From assembly GCA_963691705.1 (NCBI GenBank), contig OY829541.1, positions 18,842,564 to 18,906,563 on the forward strand: a stretch of DNA of 64,000 nt. The letters are read 5' to 3'. The stretch is from Viola odorata (lineage: Eukaryota; Streptophyta; Magnoliopsida; Malpighiales; Violaceae). The notes beneath the pieces are model-generated. The model made no database searches, had not been told where the DNA came from, and worked only from the letters and a program-made list of their open reading frames with translations. The position numbers and the translations under genes were made by a program. This document shows, piece after piece, positions 21,642 to 33,621 of the stretch; position 1 is the first letter of the stretch, and each line of letters opens with the position of its first letter.

Positions 21642-23998
21642 ATGGCTAAGACTCGCCGTACTGAGTCGAAATCTGCCGATGAGAAAAGGATGGATATTAC
21701 GTCTAGTGTTATCATGTCTGAGGCCGCTCTTCGTGAGCATTTGGCCGCCCATAATGCTGATATTCCTGATGATTATAAAACCACTGTTGCCCCTGAGTCG
21801 CTACGTCTGAACAGCGTTTTGACGGGCAATCGTAGGGTCATGTATGCATAAATGTTCCGTTATGGCTTTCGGCTTCCCATTGACTCTTTTGTGAAAGAGT
21901 TGCTTGTTGTCGGTGATCTGACTCCGGCTCAACTATCCCCAAATGCCTATTGTTGTGTTTATGCTTTCTTGGAACTTTGCAAATGCAAGGGGATTACTTC
22001 CCCTTCCCTTCTCTTGCTTAAATCTCTTTTTAAGCTGATGAAATGCCGGGGGGTTATAACGATATCGCCCCGCTTTGACGATGACTCTCTGAAGTCTTTT
22101 ACTTGGAAACTCCTCCATATCGAGTCTTCCGTTGATGGCTGGAAAAAGGAGTTTTTTGTGATAGATCTTCCTGGAGATCTTGGTTCCTGGTGGCGATCGG
22201 GTTTTAATCAGAACGTGGATGACAACGTCTGGAGCCGACCAGGGACCCTTCCAAAATGTGAGCAAGACTGGTTAAACATGTTGCTCAAACTGGAAATCAG
22301 CGTTCACATCCGCCAAGTGGCCTGTAGAATGGACATTCAATCTTGTGTTAAACGTGAGTGTCGCGTTACTCCTTTCTTTGCTATCGCTGATACTAATGCT
22401 GACGCTATTTTGTGCCTTCGCAGCGACGGATCCCAATTATAAACCTGAGAGCGTAAGGAGACGCTTGAGAAGGGCTCAAGAGCGAGAAGAAAAGGAGAGA
22501 GCTACTTCCACGGAAGTGACTGACAATCCTGCCGATCTTCCGGCTACTTCCGCTACTCTTATTCAAGTTTCCTCTTCTTCGATCGGTGTGAGGAGTTCTG
22601 ACATTCCTTCAGGCGTTCCCCTTGTGACCATTGCTGCTCCTCCTGCCCAGCCTTCTTCTTCTAAGGCTCCTAAGGCCACTGCCAAAGGAAAAAAGAAGAG
22701 AAAAACGAGAAGTGTCGCTGCTCTTACACCTTCTCCAGACGCGGCAGGCTCTTCAGAAGCACCTTTTCCCCTCATTGATACAGTAAGGGTGCCTTTTAAT
22801 CATGATATGTTATATCTCGTCGTCAATCGCCATTTAATTTCTCCTTTCTATATTTCATATTGCGTTCTTGGCAGGACACTGCCGTTGTTGCTACCTCCGT
22901 TCCTCCCTTAGGCAATATGAATATAAGACACGTGTTGACTGGCTCCAAGAAGAGACAGCGGCCGGAAGATGAGGGCAGAAATCCATCTTCCTCTGCCACC
23001 GGGATGGGGAGTAGGCCTGCGGACGGGTCTGATTCTACGGCCGTTCCCCAGGGGGAAATCAGTCAGAATTTTTGGAGAATTTAGGCACAGGCGATACCTT
23101 CGGGGTTTCGCCCAATTCTTTCGGCGGTCCTGCTCACGCATATTCCTCTAATCCGGGGTATCAAGAGGTCTTGCAGGATCTTTCAGGTTATCAACCCCAT
23201 GGTACTTATCTTGCTCCAGGGGGTTCGTCCACCCATGTTCATCCTCCTTCTCCTTTGTCATTTGCTCCTTCAAGCATTCCTCTGCGGGATCGTTATGGCG
23301 GAGGAGGTACCACTTTCAACTTTGTGGCGGACCTTGGTCCGATAGACGGGGCTAACCCTGTAACCCACCAGGTTGGACTGTATGATTTCCGTAACACCAG
23401 CCTGGCGGCATTAGGAGGTGATGGCTCGGATGAAGTTTCGGCTTTATTGGCTTCCCAAGTATTGGCGTCTGCGGCTGAACGTGACGCTTTTCTTTCTAAA
23501 GGCGCGTTTGATAGGGAGAACTCCTTATGCACCAACCTTTTCACCAATCTGATGAAATTCCATTACTGGGCAGAGGAGGTGCGACGTCAGGCTGCCTCTC
23601 TTTCTTCTGCTTTGGGGGAATTAACACGAGAGCAGAATGAGAAGAAAAGGTTGCTGGAGGAGCGCACAAACTTATTACTGGCTCATCAGAAGCAGACAGA
23701 AGAGCAGTTGTCCGCCTTGGCAGCGGAGAGGGCTAAAGTTACTACTTTGGAGAATGAGAAGTCCTCCCTGGCCAAGGAGAAAGTTGCCCTGGAGGAAGAG
23801 TCGGCTGATAAGAGCCTATGGCATGCTGAGCAGACTGCCTCTATTTTGGTTGCCTGCTTTGAGGAAGTTCACGGGGTCGACACATACAAACCCGATGAGG
23901 TCACTGCCGCCTTCGAACGAAGGTCTGGCCACCTTAATGAGGAGGGCTTTTGGCGAGCTAAAGCGGCAGGCTGGAAACGGAGGCACCCCGAAGGTTGA
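21642..23998 (+). pseudogene. Antisense ORF d of element C, paralogue of ORF c
   Basis: Exons: 21642-22353, 22424-22782 and 22875-23998. The introns (70 and 92 bp) have GT/AG ends; the first is phase 1 at the end of the conserved domain, exactly as in ORF c. The domain carries MFRYGFRLPIDSFVKELL, YAFLELCKCKGITSPSL, ISPRFDDDSLKSFTWKL and GSWWRSGFNQNV. A basic Pro/Ser-rich part follows (KGKKKRKTRSVAA), then GSKKRQRPEDEGR, the motif NPVTHQVGLYDFRNTSLAAL, and a coiled coil (REQNEKKRLLEERTNLLLAH onward). Damage: TAA at 21849-21851, where element D has Gln, and a one-base frameshift between about 22990 and 23072. The basic stretches suggest nuclear location. The product is of the same putative gypsy-type transposon family as c. 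Confidence 0.7.
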
Positions 23999-25105
23999 CG
24001 GGCTTCGAGGCTTTATCGCTCTTTCCTTAGTGATCAAGCGTCACTAACTTTTTGTTTATTATTTTGACCACCGAAGTCTGTTTTTTGTGGCCCTCTTTAA
24101 ACATATCGATCTGATCAAGTCACTTTATTGCTGACTTTCCTTTATTTAGTTGCTTCCTAGCGAACCCTTTTGGCGTTATCTTCGCCACGTTTTCCCAATG
24201 CGCTTACTTATCTGAACAGATCCTTAGCGCTCCCACCAAATTACAGAATTTGGTATTGGGTTAGCTATCCTGGTAAGACTAGCGATAGATCAGCTGACTA
24301 GATCCTCGCTCCTCCTACTGCCCGAAAAGTATTCTGCACAGCCTCAATTGTAAATTATTAGTAACAAAAACACGTTACAAGGGATAGTAATTACCCGTAG
24401 GAGCCTTTCCGCTGCCATCATAGGGCGTTATCCTGGAACCCGCGGGAATCATTTTCGCTATCAGCTCTACACTTCGCCAGGGATTACTCATCTTGTTACT
24501 AGCCGGGATTTCACGATTCTCCGCGTTTCCCTAATTTCACGATCGGCCCTTAAAGTGCCTCGTCTTAGTGAGCTGTCGGATCAGGACGACTATCAGAAGG
24601 CTAGGGAATTTTCACTTTAGGGCGTTGCCCTCGCGTCTAGAACCGTGTCCTTACTTAATGGCTTAGCCATAATAGCCCAGCCGTTAAGATAGGGTTCTTG
24701 TTTCTAGAACGGAGTTTCTATTTCTTTGGGACGTGCCTCCTCTTGTTGGGCCGTCTCCACGAGAATGGTCAATACAAGAAAAAGACTTTTCACTCCCAAA
24801 GATACCGGGTGGTGCCCTCACTTAATGAGCCATCTGATCAAGATCGGTCATCACAAGGATAGGACTTTTCACCCCCGGGGGCGTCCAGGATCTTTCAATC
24901 CGACGCTAATTCAAGGTATGGTGGGTAGTGCCCTCACTTAATAGGTCATCTGATCAAGACCGACCATCACAAGGATAGGACTTTTCACTTCCCCAAAATA
25001 CCCCCTTTTTTATCTGCACAAAGGCAACCACAAACTTCCACGAAAGCTCTCTCATCGAGCGTTAGTCATGGTTAGGGTTGACATAAATCAAAGGTGCAGA
25101 TAAAA
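23999..25105. repeat. Short tandem repeats between antisense ORF d and pol, element C
   Basis: This noncoding stretch separates the converging ORF d and pol. From about 24550 to 24990 it holds degenerate copies of a roughly 70-150-bp unit, recognisable by GTGCCCTCACTTA, GAGCC(A/G)TCTGATCA and CATCACAAGGATAGGACTTT. The same repeats occur between ORF d and pol in element D. Such internal tandem repeats near the pol end are known in Tat/Ogre-type elements. Confidence 0.7.
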
Positions 25106-28100
25106 TCAAATTCTAAAGTAATATAACTTCAAGTGAGCGATATTCCAAGAGTTGGATAAGGGTGTACCATCGAGAGTCTCCAGATGATAGGCTCCTTTCC
25201 CGACAACGTGGGTGACGCGATATGGTCCCTCCCAGTTTGGACTGAGTTTTCACATGCGTTGCCCTGCCGCTAGCTTGTCTCTGAGCACCAGGTCACCGGG
25301 TTTCAGCAACCGTTCTTTGACGCGCCTGTTATGATAACGGGCCATCTTTCTTTTATAATGCTGCGTTTTCAGAAGGATTTCCTCTCGGACTTCTGGTAAC
25401 GTGTCCAGGTTAGCTCTTAACCTTTCCTCATTCAGTTCCTCCCGAAAATGAGCTACCCGTAGGCTCATGGACCCAATTTCCACCGGTGTAACGACTTCGG
25501 TCCCGAAGGCCAACGCGAAAGGCGTTTCTCCGGTGGTAGTCTTAACAGTCATGGGATATGCCCACATCACGTACGGTAGCTCATCAACCCATTTCTTTTT
25601 AGACCCTTCCAGGTTTTTCTTGATGCCGCTAAGGATGCTACGATTGGTTACTTCCGCCTGTCCGTTAGTTTGCGGATGAGCCACGGAGGAAAATTGTTGC
25701 TCGATTCCAAATTCTGAGCACTGGTTTTTAAAGAACTGGCTGGTGAACTGCGTTCCGTTATCGCTAACAAGGACGCGAGGTACGCCGAACCTCATGATAA
25801 CTTGATGTTTGAAAAAATGCCAAGTTTTTTCTGCCGTGATTGTGGCGACCGCTTCAGCTTCCGCCCACTTAGTGAAATAGTCTACCGCCACTATCACAAA
25901 TTTCAGTTGAGACCTTGCTTTTGGGAATGGGCCTAGGATATCGATCCCCCATTTAGCAAAAGGGCAAGGGGCGATAATTTCAGATATTTCAGTGGCAGGC
26001 CGTCGAGGAATCTTGGAAAACTCCTGGCACTTAGGGCAGGTTTGCACATAGTTGTGGCAATCTCTTCGGATGGTGGGCCAGTAGAATCCGGATCGAAAGA
26101 CCTGTGCTGCCAGGGTACCGCCTGACACGTGCATACCGCATACCCCTTCATGGATTTCGCGCAAGGTGTGAAGACCTTCTTGTTCAGTTATGCATTTGGC
26201 GGCAGGGTGAGAAAAACACCTTCGGATTAGATCCCCGTCATAGTATGTACAACGAGCTGCCTGTCTCAGTACCTTCTTCTTTTCAGCGGTATCCTGAGGC
26301 AGTTCCTCGTGCTTCAAGTATTTGATTACGGGAATTTGCCAGTCACTTTCGCGTTCCTCCACGCATAAAGATGCTTGCTCTTCCATGAAGGATGGTACCG
26401 ATAACTCTCGATAGTATACACCTTTGGGTATGGACGCTTCAGGATTCGCGGCCATCTTGGCTAGATTGTCGGCTTCAGCGTTTTCCTCCCTGGGGATATG
26501 CTCGAAGCTGACTTGCATGCCTTCCTTCTTTATTTCCAACAATTCTCGCTTTACTCTGGCGAGATATTGAATCATAATGGGTTCCCGGGCCTGAGAATGC
26601 CCCAAGACCTGGTCAATTATTAACTTGGAATCTCCACAGATTTTTAGACGCAGATCTCCTGTTCTTCCAGTATCATGCCTCCCTTTAGAGGAAAGTCCTT
26701 TCCCTATTCTGAGCCCGGCTAGAAACGCCTCATACTCTGCCGCGTTATTAGATAACGACTGTAGGATTCGAATGGCGTATCGTATTTGCATATCGTGCGG
26801 CCCATTTATAAAAATTTCAGCTCCAGCCAGCTCTTGGTTTTTAGCCCCATCCACATGGACGATCCAGAGGTCCGTGTAGGTTTCCGGAAACGGGAGATCC
26901 ATGTCACCCCATTCCGCTTCAGGTACGCCGTCCAAAGGATCCTCTGTAAAAGTGCATTCCGCTATGAAATCGGCCAGGATCTGAGCTTTTATGGACGGTC
27001 GAGACTGATATCTCAATCCATATTGCTCTAGTTCAAGCGCCCAAATCAACATTCTTCCGGAAGATTCAGGCTTACGAAATATTCTTTTCAGAGGCTGGTC
27101 TGTGAGTAAGATGACGGAATAAGACTGAAAATATCGATCCATCTTGCGGGTGGCTTGTATAAGAGCGAACGCTATCTTTTCAATTTGGGTGTATCGTAGC
27201 TCCGCATCCTTCAGGACGTGGCTCACAAAATAGACCGGGCGATTTGAGTGGTTATCGTCGCGAACGAGGACGGCACTGACCACTTCATCCGCGGCGCCCA
27301 GGTACAAATACAAAGTATCGCCTACTTCAGGTCTCGTCAATAGTAAGTCAGACGATAGGTAATCTTTTAGGCCGACAAACGCTTCCTCACATTCCGGGGT
27401 CCACCCGAACGAGGCTTTCTTGCGTATGATTTTGAAAAAAGGGAGACACTTTTCTCCTTGCTTGGAAATGAATCGTCCAAGGGCAATGACCCGCCCTGTT
27501 AGCCTTTGCACCTCCTTGATGGTTCTTGGCGATATCATGTCCTGTATGGCCTTAACCTTTGAGGGATTAGGCAGGATGCCTTTTTGGCTGACCACGTAGC
27601 CCAAGAATCTTCCTGTCTGAAATGCAAACATGCATTTTTGGGGATTCAATTTCATGCGATACTTTTTCATCACGTCAAAGACTTCTTTCAAGTCTCGTAG
27701 GTGATCCTGAAAGCTCGCGCTCTTCACCAAAATATCATCAACGTATGCTTCCACATTCCTCCCTATTTGTTCTTCGAATATCTTATTGGCCATACGTTGG
27801 AACGTAGCCCCGACGTTCTTCAGCCCGAACGACATCGCCGTATAACAATAGGTGGCCTTTGGAGTGAGAAACACAGTCTTTTCTTCATCCTCCCGGGCCA
27901 TGGGAATCTGATGATATCCAGAGTTGGCATCCAATGAGCTTAGATAAGCGTATCCTGCGGTCTGATCAACTAACTGATCTATGCGAGGAAGCGGGTAGCA
28001 ATCCTTAGGGCAGGCATAATTTAAATCTGTGAAGTCGATGCACATGCGCCAATCTCCATTGGGCTTAGGAACAAGGACAGGGTTCGCTAGCCAGGTGGGG

Positions 28101-31027
28101 TATTGAATTTCGCGGATAAACCCTGCGTCAAGGAGCTTCGCTACTTCCTTATCTACAGCTAATGCTTTTTCATTAGAGAACGCGCGTCACTTTTGCTGTA
28201 CCGGCCTAGCATCTAGGTCCACATTGAGACAATGTTCGGCTATTGTCCGCGATATACCTGGCATATCGGAGGGCTTCCACGCGAAATCTCCTTGGCATTT
28301 GTTCAACAGCCGGGCCAGTTGGAGGTTTTCCGCTGGGCTGAGTTTTTCACTGATCAAGAAACTTGCTTCCTCTATGCCAATTGCCGGAATGGGTACCATT
28401 TTGTCTAGAGGTTGAGCACGCTTCTCATCACTCTGCTCATAAGGATCCGCTGCTATACATACGTATTTATCGCAGCTTCTTTGAGTCATGAGCGAGTAGC
28501 ATTCTGCCGCCAGCTTTTGATCGCCTTTTACCGATACTACCCCATCCTAGGAGGGGTATTTCATCTTTAAATGCTTCTGAGATATCACCGCTCCAAAGCG
28601 GTTGAGGAAAGGTCGCCCGAGCACGACATTGTAAGGCAAATTCAGATCCACGACAAGGAACAACAGGTTCTCTGATCGCTTGTAGGTGTCTTCTCGGAAA
28701 TATATGGGCAAAGTAATTACCCCTGTGACAGGGATTGGAACCCCATCAACGCCGACTATAGGTCATTTGCTCGGTGTTAATTCATTGTCAGGCCGTTTCA
28801 TGAGATTGTAAGCTTCCAGCGAAAAGAGGTTCACTGCACTCTCATTATCTATAAGAGTTCTTCTGATTCCATGACTGGTGATGATGGACGTAACCACCAA
28901 TGCATCGTTGTGCGGATAGACGACGCCTTTCTCGTCCTCTTCGAAAAAGGATAATACCATTCGATCCAATACGCCTATCGCATCTCCTTTTTTCGTAATG
29001 CCATCACGTGTGCGTTTATCTCTTTTCGCGGCTGCCAATTGTTCTGGTTCGTCCATATAAGGGGTTCCTCCCGCGATAATGTTAATCATAGGAATATAGT
29101 CGTCATCAACCGCGAGAGTTTCCCTATCTTTGCCTCTGGGAGCATCATCTTTTTGCGGAACACGTGGAGGAACTGGTGGTTCGTCTACTGTCCTTTTCAT
29201 AAGATTATTTCTGGCATCTTCTCTTATTTGGGTAGCAAATTCTCCCAAATATCCTTCTTCTACCAAGCGTTCTATCGCCAATCTTAACTCCCGGCATGCT
29301 TCTGTGGAATGGCCCCTAGCTTTGTGGAATTTACAGTAAGCATTTTCCCTCCTTCCTAGAAGCACTCCTGGTTTCGTAGGTGCGGGGTAGCGGATGGGAA
29401 GATTTCGCTGTTCCGCTATCGCCAAAATCTCGGCCCTTGGTACGTTAAGAGAAGGAAAATCTGGGTCGTACGTCCGGCTCTTGTGAGAATCCCCGTGACG
29501 TCGAGAGGGGGAACCACCGATTTTTCCCTTCGAAAAATGACCCTTCTGTTTGTGGGAGGCCTTAGGGATATGGTCTTTCCTCCTGGCGTAATCGTCAACA
29601 AAATGGTCGTTAGGTAGTGGCTTCATGGGAGCGGTAGTAATCTGAGATGTCCCATGTGACGCATCATACGTCCTATCTCTGTTTTCTTCCTCTTCCATTT
29701 TTGCGTAATTGTGGGCTTTAAGCCTTAACGCATCTAAAGTCACTGGAGGATCCACCATGAGTGCGTCTTTCAGCTTTCCATAGCGGCAGTTCCTTTTCAG
29801 AGCTTCTATAGCAAAATCAATGGTAACGCCCGGCGTTAAGGACATTTCCAAATCAAAGCGACTAAGAAACTCCTTTAAGGTTTCTTGAGGCCTTCGTTGT
29901 ATGTCAAATAACGCGGCGGCAGATTTCCTGATTGGAATTGCCGTGCTAAATCTGCTCCGGAATTTAGATTCTAATTGCGAGAAATTATTAATGGATCCAC
30001 CAGAGAGACCCTCAAACCAAAGACGAGCCACTCCCGATAATGTCATAACAAATATTTGGCATAACGCCGCGTCACTGTGGGTCTGAAACTGAACAAAATC
30101 CTTCACTTTATTAATGTGCGAGATGGGATCCTTGGTGCCATCATAAACATCAGTGGGAAGCTTCACGCGCCGGCTGACCCTGTGACACCTTATACGACGG
30201 CTAAATGGGTGGCCCGATGTATCATCAAGAATTTCACGTGCCTGACGTGGAGGAGACATTTCGCCCTGACGCCCCCTATTTCGTGGTTCTGGCGTAGGAT
30301 GTCGTCTAGGAGTTCGACTGCGGCTCCTGTTCGAGCGACTTCGATACCTTCGACTACTGGATCTTTCACTGTACTCGGGAGACAGACTTCTGTTGGCTCC
30401 TTCCCTCCGTCCGTCCCACCGGTTCCTAACCCCCACAAGCTGCCTGTCTCCTTGTAGGAGGAGACCTTGCGGCATTTGCGGTACGTAAGCCTCTACTCTT
30501 CCTTGAGTAAACTGCTCAACACTAATCGGGGGATTTCCCGCGAATAAAGGCATCTGGAGGTTTTCTGGAAACAACGGTGATATAGGTCGATCAACCACAA
30601 TAGATGGTGTAAACATGACGCGAGGAGGGAGACTAGATCCAGAAGCACCAGGCGTGGCTCTTGCAGCCATTTCCGTCAGATATTCCAGCCGAGAACGAAG
30701 GGCCGCTATTTCCATTGCAAAAGGATGTTCATGATTAAGCACATATCCCCCAGAGAGAGGAGTGGAGAAATCAGACCCCACTATCTGAGATGACAAGATG
30801 TCCGTCTGCGAGGAGGCCGGTCCCCCAGCAATTCCAGCCGAGAGGTCCAGAGATCCCGAAATAATTGGTTGTGTAGTCATAGAGAGATCGGCAGTAGCGA
30901 AAGGGAATAAACGTCTGCGGATTGAGAAAGGGATATTAGAGGATGACGATCGGATGGACTCCGATCTCGTGATCATGACCGTTCCAATCTTCCGACTAGA
31001 TGGAGCTTGGCTATTAAGGACGCTCAC
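25106..31027 (-). pseudogene. gag-pol polyprotein of element C
   Basis: One continuous frame of 1,974 codons from ATG 31025-31027 to TGA 25106-25108, interrupted only by four nonsense codons: 28763-28765, 28547-28549 (family Trp), 28187-28189 and 25250-25252. There is no frameshift. Domains in order: Ser-rich N-terminus; gag core (HINKVKDFVQFQTHSDAA); knuckle-like YCKFHKARGHSTEAC; aspartic protease near TLIDNESAVNLFS; RT with SLDANSGYHQIPM and YVDD (about 27733-27746); RNase H (LYLGAADEVVSAVLV, LLTDQPLK); a second RNase H (VHVDGAKNQE, SNNAAEYEAF, CGDSKLIIDQ); integrase with the HHCC region (YWPTIRRDCHNY, CPKCQ), WGIDILGPFP, SDNGTQFTSQFF and NGQAEVTN. The protease site reads Asp-Asn-Glu-Ser, where Asp-x-Gly-Ser is expected. 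The dual RNase H supports the Tat lineage. Its products would act in reverse transcription and integration; this copy is not functional as it stands. Confidence 0.92.
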
Positions 31028-31040
31028 TTAATATACCAAA

Positions 31041-31059
31041 GCTCTCAATGAAAGCACCA
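31041..31059 (-). promoter_or_regulatory. Putative primer binding site, element C
   Basis: The minus strand reads TGGTGCTTTCATTGAGAGC two bases after the 5' LTR end, identical to the site in element A. The 19-base match with a TGG start argues for a real minus-strand primer site. The tRNA is not assigned. Confidence 0.6.
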
Positions 31060-31061
31060 TT

Positions 31062-31606
31062 TGATAAGATTCGATCGTCGATCTTGTAAGATTCAGAGTC
31101 ATGGTTGATCGGAACAGTGGTGGTCAGCGTCGAATGTACCTGCAAAGCGCCGGAGGGGGGGCTCCGGCGTAGACACTCTGATGCTTAAGTCAGTCCGAGT
31201 TTCAAAAATAACAGAGGTTCGTCTTAGTGATCTCGATCTTACCTTCAAATTGGAAAAGTAGGGGTATTTATAGGCCTGTTCGGCGATACCTAGCGATACC
31301 AATTCAGGCGATGTCGAAGGGTGACGTCACAAGCGATACCGACATATGACGTCATGAGCGATATCGTACGGCTGCCGGGAGCGATAAGCTAGTGGGTCCC
31401 CAGGATGGGATGATGCCGTGCGTGTAGAGTAGCGTGAGCCCCCCCCCTCCTCCCCCCCCCCCCCCCCCCGCGCTGATGTCGACCATCCTAGGAAATCGTC
31501 TCTGATTCTCTGGCGATATGCAGATATCTTACAGGTCGTATAGGAAATCGTCCCGGCGGGAGCGGCAAGTGCGGCAGTACCGTTAGGGCTGTCTTGATTG
31601 TTATCA
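31062..31606 (-). repeat. 5' LTR of element C
   Basis: A direct repeat of the left LTR, 545 bp against 532. Most of the length difference comes from the C-rich tract (31439-31469, interrupted by T). The minus-strand TATA box at about 31266-31274 is suitable for the genomic RNA promoter. The few substitutions relative to the left copy indicate a recent insertion. Confidence 0.93.
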
Positions 31607-33621
31607 AAAGTCATTCCAGTGGAGGCAACAACCAGCTGGTTTCTCAATCAAAACGCATCTTCCTTGAATCCATGATCAGCACGGCTCTATCTCTGTAATC
31701 TTGGCTAAGCTTGCGGCCAAGATTGCTACTCTGTCGCTTAATGCATATGTTTCCTTCACTTCTTCCCTTGCCCAAGACTTCCTTCAAAAGATAGCAAATT
31801 GACGTGAAAGAGATTGTTTTTACCATAAACAAGGTAGTTTAGGATGGTAAAAACGCATGGAAATAAACGTCAATCAAACCTCACCACACTTTAACAATGC
31901 TTGCCCCCAAGCATACTGGACTCTTAGCTAAGAAAATAAAAGAAAGACTCAAAACTAGGAAAATAAAAGAAACACACAGTGGCAAATTTCCTGGACAGAA
32001 TACCCTTAGCGAATCCCTTTACACCCTTCATACCTATGACAGTCAACATACTTCTCAATGGATCCCAACCCTTATGAACATGGCCTATTTAACACCCCAA
32101 ACATCCGAATTCCACATGACTATAACATCTTTGCATTCCACAACAAACTTAACAAGACAGGACAACCATCGACTTGGGTATTCTCCCCTTAATTCAACTG
32201 CTCAGCATCATCATTCAATTGCCTTATTCTGAAAATTTTCTATGCCAGTATTGCTACAAGTTTCTTGAATATTAATGCTTAGGGAGGCAGAAATATCAAG
32301 ACAAATATATATTTTCTTTTTCTTTTTCTTTGCTCTTGAAAGTTTCTTGAATATTTACACATGGTGAGGCAGAAATATCAAGACATTTTATTTCATTATA
32401 TTTTTTTAGAGCATGCAATTACTGGGCATAAAAGTAGTTCTCCACATTAGAGCAGATTCAACACATCACAAGGCAACTAACTCCATTAACCACTTAGCAG
32501 TTTTCCTTAAGGGGATATTAAGTATTTTGAGTGGAAGCTTGTCTATTTGTCAAGTCTGTTACGCAATGCTAGACCTCATGATTATGTACAAGATGGATGC
32601 TTAATGGGTACCAGGACCCGTACCCTTACTAGTGTTGAATATGTTAACCCATTGAAATACCTTGTTCAAAAGTTACGGGGTCACAAGGTGAAGGATGCTA
32701 AAGGTCAAGGTTAAGACATTAAGAAAAAGGCCTCAAGCATAGTCCAGATTTTTGCTGGCACTCAAACAAAATAGAAAACACACATGCCTAAACACACACT
32801 TAAAAACAACAAAAATCATGCATCAGACTCTAACTAGACACCTAACTTAGCCTAGATTCGAAAAAATTTCATGCACAAAGGAAAAACATACAAAAACACT
32901 AATAAGCATGTATATACAGACAAGAAACATAAAAAAGACCCTCACGACACTTAGAAGACACATTGTCCTCAATGTGTAAATGAGAGCAAAAATAAAAATA
33001 AAAATAAAAAGACACAATAAATGGAAAAAGAAGAGAAAAGAAAAAGACACAACTTGGGGGCATTTACTGAGTTGCTGGAGGTGGAGGTGGTGGGTTTGGA
33101 ATGGGCACAGATGGTGCAAAACCATCTCCTTCTTCTGAAGAGCCACTAGAATCACTATTGCTGCTGCTGCTAAAATGAGAGTTGACCTTGTTGCATATGT
33201 TGGCAACAACTTTATCCATAGCTTGGATAAACTTGAAGGAGACTTCAAGGAGATTCTGGATGCGTTGGAATCTGTTCTCTTGATGCACCAGAAATTTGCT
33301 GAGTTGTTCCTGCTAGGTTTTCTCAATATGCGTAAATAGGGCTTGTTGCTAATCAACCACTTGTCTTAATTGCTCCTTAGCATCCAACTGGTAGTCATGA
33401 AACAGATGCTGGTTTTCCGTGAAAACCAGCATCTGATCACGCTGCATGTAGAGGAGTTCCCGTGCCCATTCTGGAATTAATGGGTGGACAAAGTTGGGGT
33501 CATCTGCTGGATCTTTGGCCTTGGCATCTTGCTCAAGATTGGGCTCTTTGTCTGCACTACTGGTATTGGGAACTGCATCATCAAGCTGGATTGGCCGCAG
33601 CTTGAAATTTCCATTCATCCT
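31607..33621 (-). mobile_element. Remnant of an older retroelement between C and D
   Basis: A target fragment for both C (left) and D (right). It contains a broken minus-strand ORF (33064-33618) and noncoding sequence with features common around the 3' part of plant LTR elements, such as GCTTGGGGGCAAGC (minus strand, near 31895-31915) and a G-rich AACTTGGGGGC at about 33052. AT-rich stretches at 32260-32410 contain a duplicated segment (GGCAGAAATATCAAGACA near 32284 and 32369). The family is not resolved; Athila-like is only a guess. Confidence 0.4.
33064..33618 (-). pseudogene. Broken ORF in the older retroelement remnant
   Basis: One minus-strand frame of 184 codons with two TAG stops (33349-33351 and near 33315), ending SVPIPNPPPPPPATQ. 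It begins three bases from the element D LTR, so its true N-terminus was probably cut off by D. It is rich in Gln, Asp and Glu (IPEWARELLYMQRDQMLVF, LLEVSFKFIQAMDKVV), with a Ser-rich run and a Pro tail. It resembles low-complexity retrotransposon-associated proteins common in eudicot genomes, but I recognise no domain. Confidence 0.4.

Larger units (their letters stand above)
15565..31606 (-). mobile_element. Element C: 16-kb Tat-like Ty3/gypsy retrotransposon with antisense ORFs
   Basis: A structurally complete element of 16,042 bp, sense on the minus strand. Order in the sense direction: 5' LTR (31062-31606), primer site, gag-pol (31027-25106), a tandem-repeat block, four antisense ORFs (d, c, b, a), and 3' LTR (15565-16096). 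The flanking pentamers are AGAGT (15560-15564) and AAAGT (31607-31611), a 5-bp target duplication with one mismatch. Two RNase H regions, the second of the type with SNNAAEYEAFLAGL, and a gag knuckle reading YCKFHKARGHSTEAC support the Tat lineage, in which extra ORFs are known. The LTRs differ by only about five substitutions plus a homopolymer length change, so insertion is recent. Gag-pol nevertheless has four nonsense codons, so the copy probably moved with proteins supplied by others, or decayed fast. Confidence 0.9.

Noticed and set aside
26104..27937. Plus-strand ORFs over pol of element C
   Set aside because: Antisense shadows of the RT, RNase H and integrase frame without any own similarity.
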